This document shows, piece after piece, positions 62,432-64,000 of a stretch of DNA of 64,000 bases. The notes below the pieces were generated by a model that saw nothing but the letters and a program-made list of their open reading frames with translations, was not told where the DNA came from and did not search any database. The stretch is from Mucilaginibacter aquatilis (GTDB lineage: Bacteria; Bacteroidota; Bacteroidia; Sphingobacteriales; Sphingobacteriaceae). Positions within the stretch are counted from its first letter, which is position 1. The number at the start of each line of letters is the position of its first letter. Position numbers and translations under genes: made by a program. The DNA is taken from positions 620,001 through 684,000 of the forward strand of contig NZ_WQLA01000003.1 in the NCBI RefSeq assembly GCF_009755275.1, written 5' to 3'.

Positions 62432-63559
62432 ATGAAAATTAAACTTTTACAACACAACAAATTAATTTGTTTGCTTTTAATCAGCGCTATTGCGGTGCTT
62501 TCATCATGTTCGAAAAATGAAACAGAACCATTTCAAAAACTTGAAGTTGAGAGCATTGCCGGCATCTATATGCTGAGTGAAGGCTCGTATGGTGCAGGTA
62601 ACGGATCTATTGCCTATTATAATATGGCCAATAAAACAAGTGAGAAAGATTACTATCGGAAAGTTAATGGTACTGCTCTGGGTGAAACATCAAATGACCT
62701 GCAGCGTTATGGCAGCAAAATGTATTGTGTAGTAACAGGTATTGACGGCGCAACAAAATCATTTGTAGACGTAATGGATATTAACACCTGCAAAACCATC
62801 AAAAGAATATCATTTAACTCTGCTACCAACGGCTATATGCCAAGATATATTGCCTTTTACCAGGGTAAGGCCTACGTTTCGCGCTATGATGGCAAAATTA
62901 GTCGTATTGATACAGCAACTCTAAATGTTGATGGTGAGTTAGATCTTAAGGCTCCTTACCTTGAAGGTTTAGCGGTAGCCAACGGTAAATTGTACGTTGC
63001 CAATTCAGATTATCTTTTGAACGGCGTAAACAAGGTTTCTGTAGTTAACTTAAATTCATTTACCAAATTGAGCGATATTACGGTTACGCAAAATCCAACA
63101 AAGGTTACGGCTGCCGCCAACGGAAACGTGTATGTGATTTGCCAGGGCAATTATACCACAGTAGCAGCACAGGTAGACGTTATCAATAGCCTTACCGATA
63201 CCAAAACCACGCTTACGACTCTTAAAGGTGTGGATTACAGCACATCAGTATCAATTTACCAGAATGCGGGCGTTATAGGTTTAACTAATACAACCACCTT
63301 TACGCCTGACATTAAAGTTTTTAATGCTGCTACATCAACAGTGGGCAATAACTTTATAACTGATGGCACATCGGTTGGCTTATTGTACGGATTAACCGTT
63401 GACCCATTTAGCGGCGGCGTTGTAATTGGCGATGATGTAAGCTTTACCAGCAAAGTTTGGCGTGCTTATTATTACGACAAGGCCGGCGTTAAAAAGCTTG
63501 AGTTTGAAACGGCGGTTAACCCTAAATCGGCTGTATTCGTTTATAATTACAAAAAATAA
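62432..63559 (+). CDS. Surface lipoprotein with YncE/BtuG-like beta propeller (second copy)
   Basis: A 375-residue lipoprotein with lipobox LSSC (Cys about residue 26). It is a diverged paralogue of the preceding protein: IYMLSEGSYGAGNGSIAYYNM, NDLQRYGSKMYCVVTG, LEGLAVANGKLYVANSDY, VVNLNSFTKLSDITV and VDPFSGGVVIGDDVSFTSKVWRAYYYDKAG match in the same order. Two such lids in one operon suggest different corrinoids or a heteromeric surface complex. It lies 24 bases downstream of the first copy. Confidence 0.85.
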   Translation: MKIKLLQHNKLICLLLISAIAVLSSCSKNETEPFQKLEVESIAGIYMLSEGSYGAGNGSIAYYNMANKTSEKDYYRKVNGTALGETSNDLQRYGSKMYCVVTGIDGATKSFVDVMDINTCKTIKRISFNSATNGYMPRYIAFYQGKAYVSRYDGKISRIDTATLNVDGELDLKAPYLEGLAVANGKLYVANSDYLLNGVNKVSVVNLNSFTKLSDITVTQNPTKVTAAANGNVYVICQGNYTTVAAQVDVINSLTDTKTTLTTLKGVDYSTSVSIYQNAGVIGLTNTTTFTPDIKVFNAATSTVGNNFITDGTSVGLLYGLTVDPFSGGVVIGDDVSFTSKVWRAYYYDKAGVKKLEFETAVNPKSAVFVYNYKK

Positions 63560-63573
63560 GGCTTGTTATAAAT

Positions 63574-64000
63574 ATGTTAAACATTAACTATAAAATAACG
63601 CTCAGCTTTATCTCCATACTAGCTGGTGGTGTAATGCTGCTAAGTTCGTGCTCGAAGAAAGATGAACAAACTCCAACAGACCCTGAAGCTACACAGCCAA
63701 TAAGGCCCGTTACCGATCTAAGTAAAGCTTATGTAACGCAGCTATTTAGCTACAACCCTGCTCCGGGGCAATTTATAAATACTTCGGTAGGTAATACAGA
63801 GGCAGCTCAAAGCGTACTTAATGGTAAAAATGGTTTGGTAAGCTTAGGCGCATTTGGAGGCAGTATTGTATTTGGCTTTGACCACACCGTTTTAAATGTT
63901 GATGGCAAAGAGGATATCGTGATATATGCTAACGCGGCAACCGGTTCTGCTGAGCCAGGTGTAGTGTGGGTAATGCAGGACACGAACAAAAATGGCCTTC
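63574..64000 (+). CDS. Surface lipoprotein of the B12 operon, N-terminal part (runs off the right edge)
   Basis: ATG 63574 opens a frame that stays open for 142 codons to the window edge. The signal ends in the lipobox LLSSC (Cys26), followed by SKKDEQTP. The mature part starts KAYVTQLFSYNPAPGQFINT, with GKNGLVSLGAFGGSIVFGFDHTV and PGVVWVMQDTNKNG. This resembles the cell-surface lipoproteins often found in Bacteroidota B12 uptake loci after BtuG-like genes. It is 14 bases after the previous stop and is probably the next gene of the operon. Function unknown. Confidence 0.75.
   Translation, partial: MLNINYKITLSFISILAGGVMLLSSCSKKDEQTPTDPEATQPIRPVTDLSKAYVTQLFSYNPAPGQFINTSVGNTEAAQSVLNGKNGLVSLGAFGGSIVFGFDHTVLNVDGKEDIVIYANAATGSAEPGVVWVMQDTNKNGL

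Overview
The window looks like a chromosomal segment from a Bacteroidota bacterium of the Sphingobacteriaceae type (Mucilaginibacter/Pedobacter-like). Evidence: the gene families (HmuY, DUF3667, DUF3826, GH130 next to GT4, BtuG-like propeller lipoproteins, TonB receptors with a carboxypeptidase-regulatory domain), lipoproteins with short lipoboxes, AT-rich intergenic DNA, weak Shine-Dalgarno sites, and many start codons only a few bases after T-rich leaders. The genus is an inference from gene content; no rRNA is present.

Layout. 1-4.3 kb: start of an FtsX-type ABC permease, a DUF3667 membrane protein and a UvrA2-like protein. 4.8-13.3 kb: a leftward heme operon (receptor, HmuY-like lipoprotein, HmuT, HmuU, HmuV, HmuS) with a divergent AraC/PchR-type regulator; two 19-bp direct repeats at a 21-bp period lie between them and look like the operator. 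13.7-16.7 kb: a cobalamin riboswitch controlling mesX-mesD, a folate-independent methionine synthase pair, with a divergent Lrp-type regulator. 16.7-28.5 kb: a looser accessory stretch with small orphan ORFs, a CPBP protease, an ankyrin gene flanked by decayed remnants, an M48 protease, a katE / ankyrin / DUF892 stress cluster and a decayed tRNA-like 3' end.

28.5-44 kb: NUDIX hydrolase, multi-PAS histidine kinase, tandem DUF3826 protein, GH53 galactanase, DoxX, RlmB, DnaB, ChrA, TPR, bifunctional nuclease, nucleoside permease, porin-like protein, and an ABC ATPase-TolC pair. 44.2-50.6 kb: class III aminotransferase, then a GT4-six-hairpin fusion, a second GT4 and a convergent GH130 phosphorylase, possibly a mannan-type reserve polymer cycle. 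50.7-58.8 kb: DUF58, thioredoxin, acetyltransferase, a DUF5131 (three-Cys) + TcmP pair in which tcmP is broken by one extra base in a G5 run, then housekeeping genes gatC, plsC, trpS, a deoxynucleoside kinase, kdsB and an RluA enzyme. 58.9-64 kb: a second cobalamin riboswitch heading a B12 uptake operon (BtuB-like receptor, two BtuG-like propeller lipoproteins and the start of a further lipoprotein).

Two themes stand out. B12 status is read twice: one riboswitch should shut off the B12-independent methionine synthase and the other the B12 importer, so both respond to the same signal. Iron/heme stress also appears twice: heme import under its own regulator, and heme-dependent catalase with a ferritin-like protein. 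The best candidates for under-described biology are MesXD, the TcmP/DUF5131 pair, and the GT-hairpin/GT/GH130 locus. No CRISPR array, rRNA, complete tRNA or intact transposase was found by eye.
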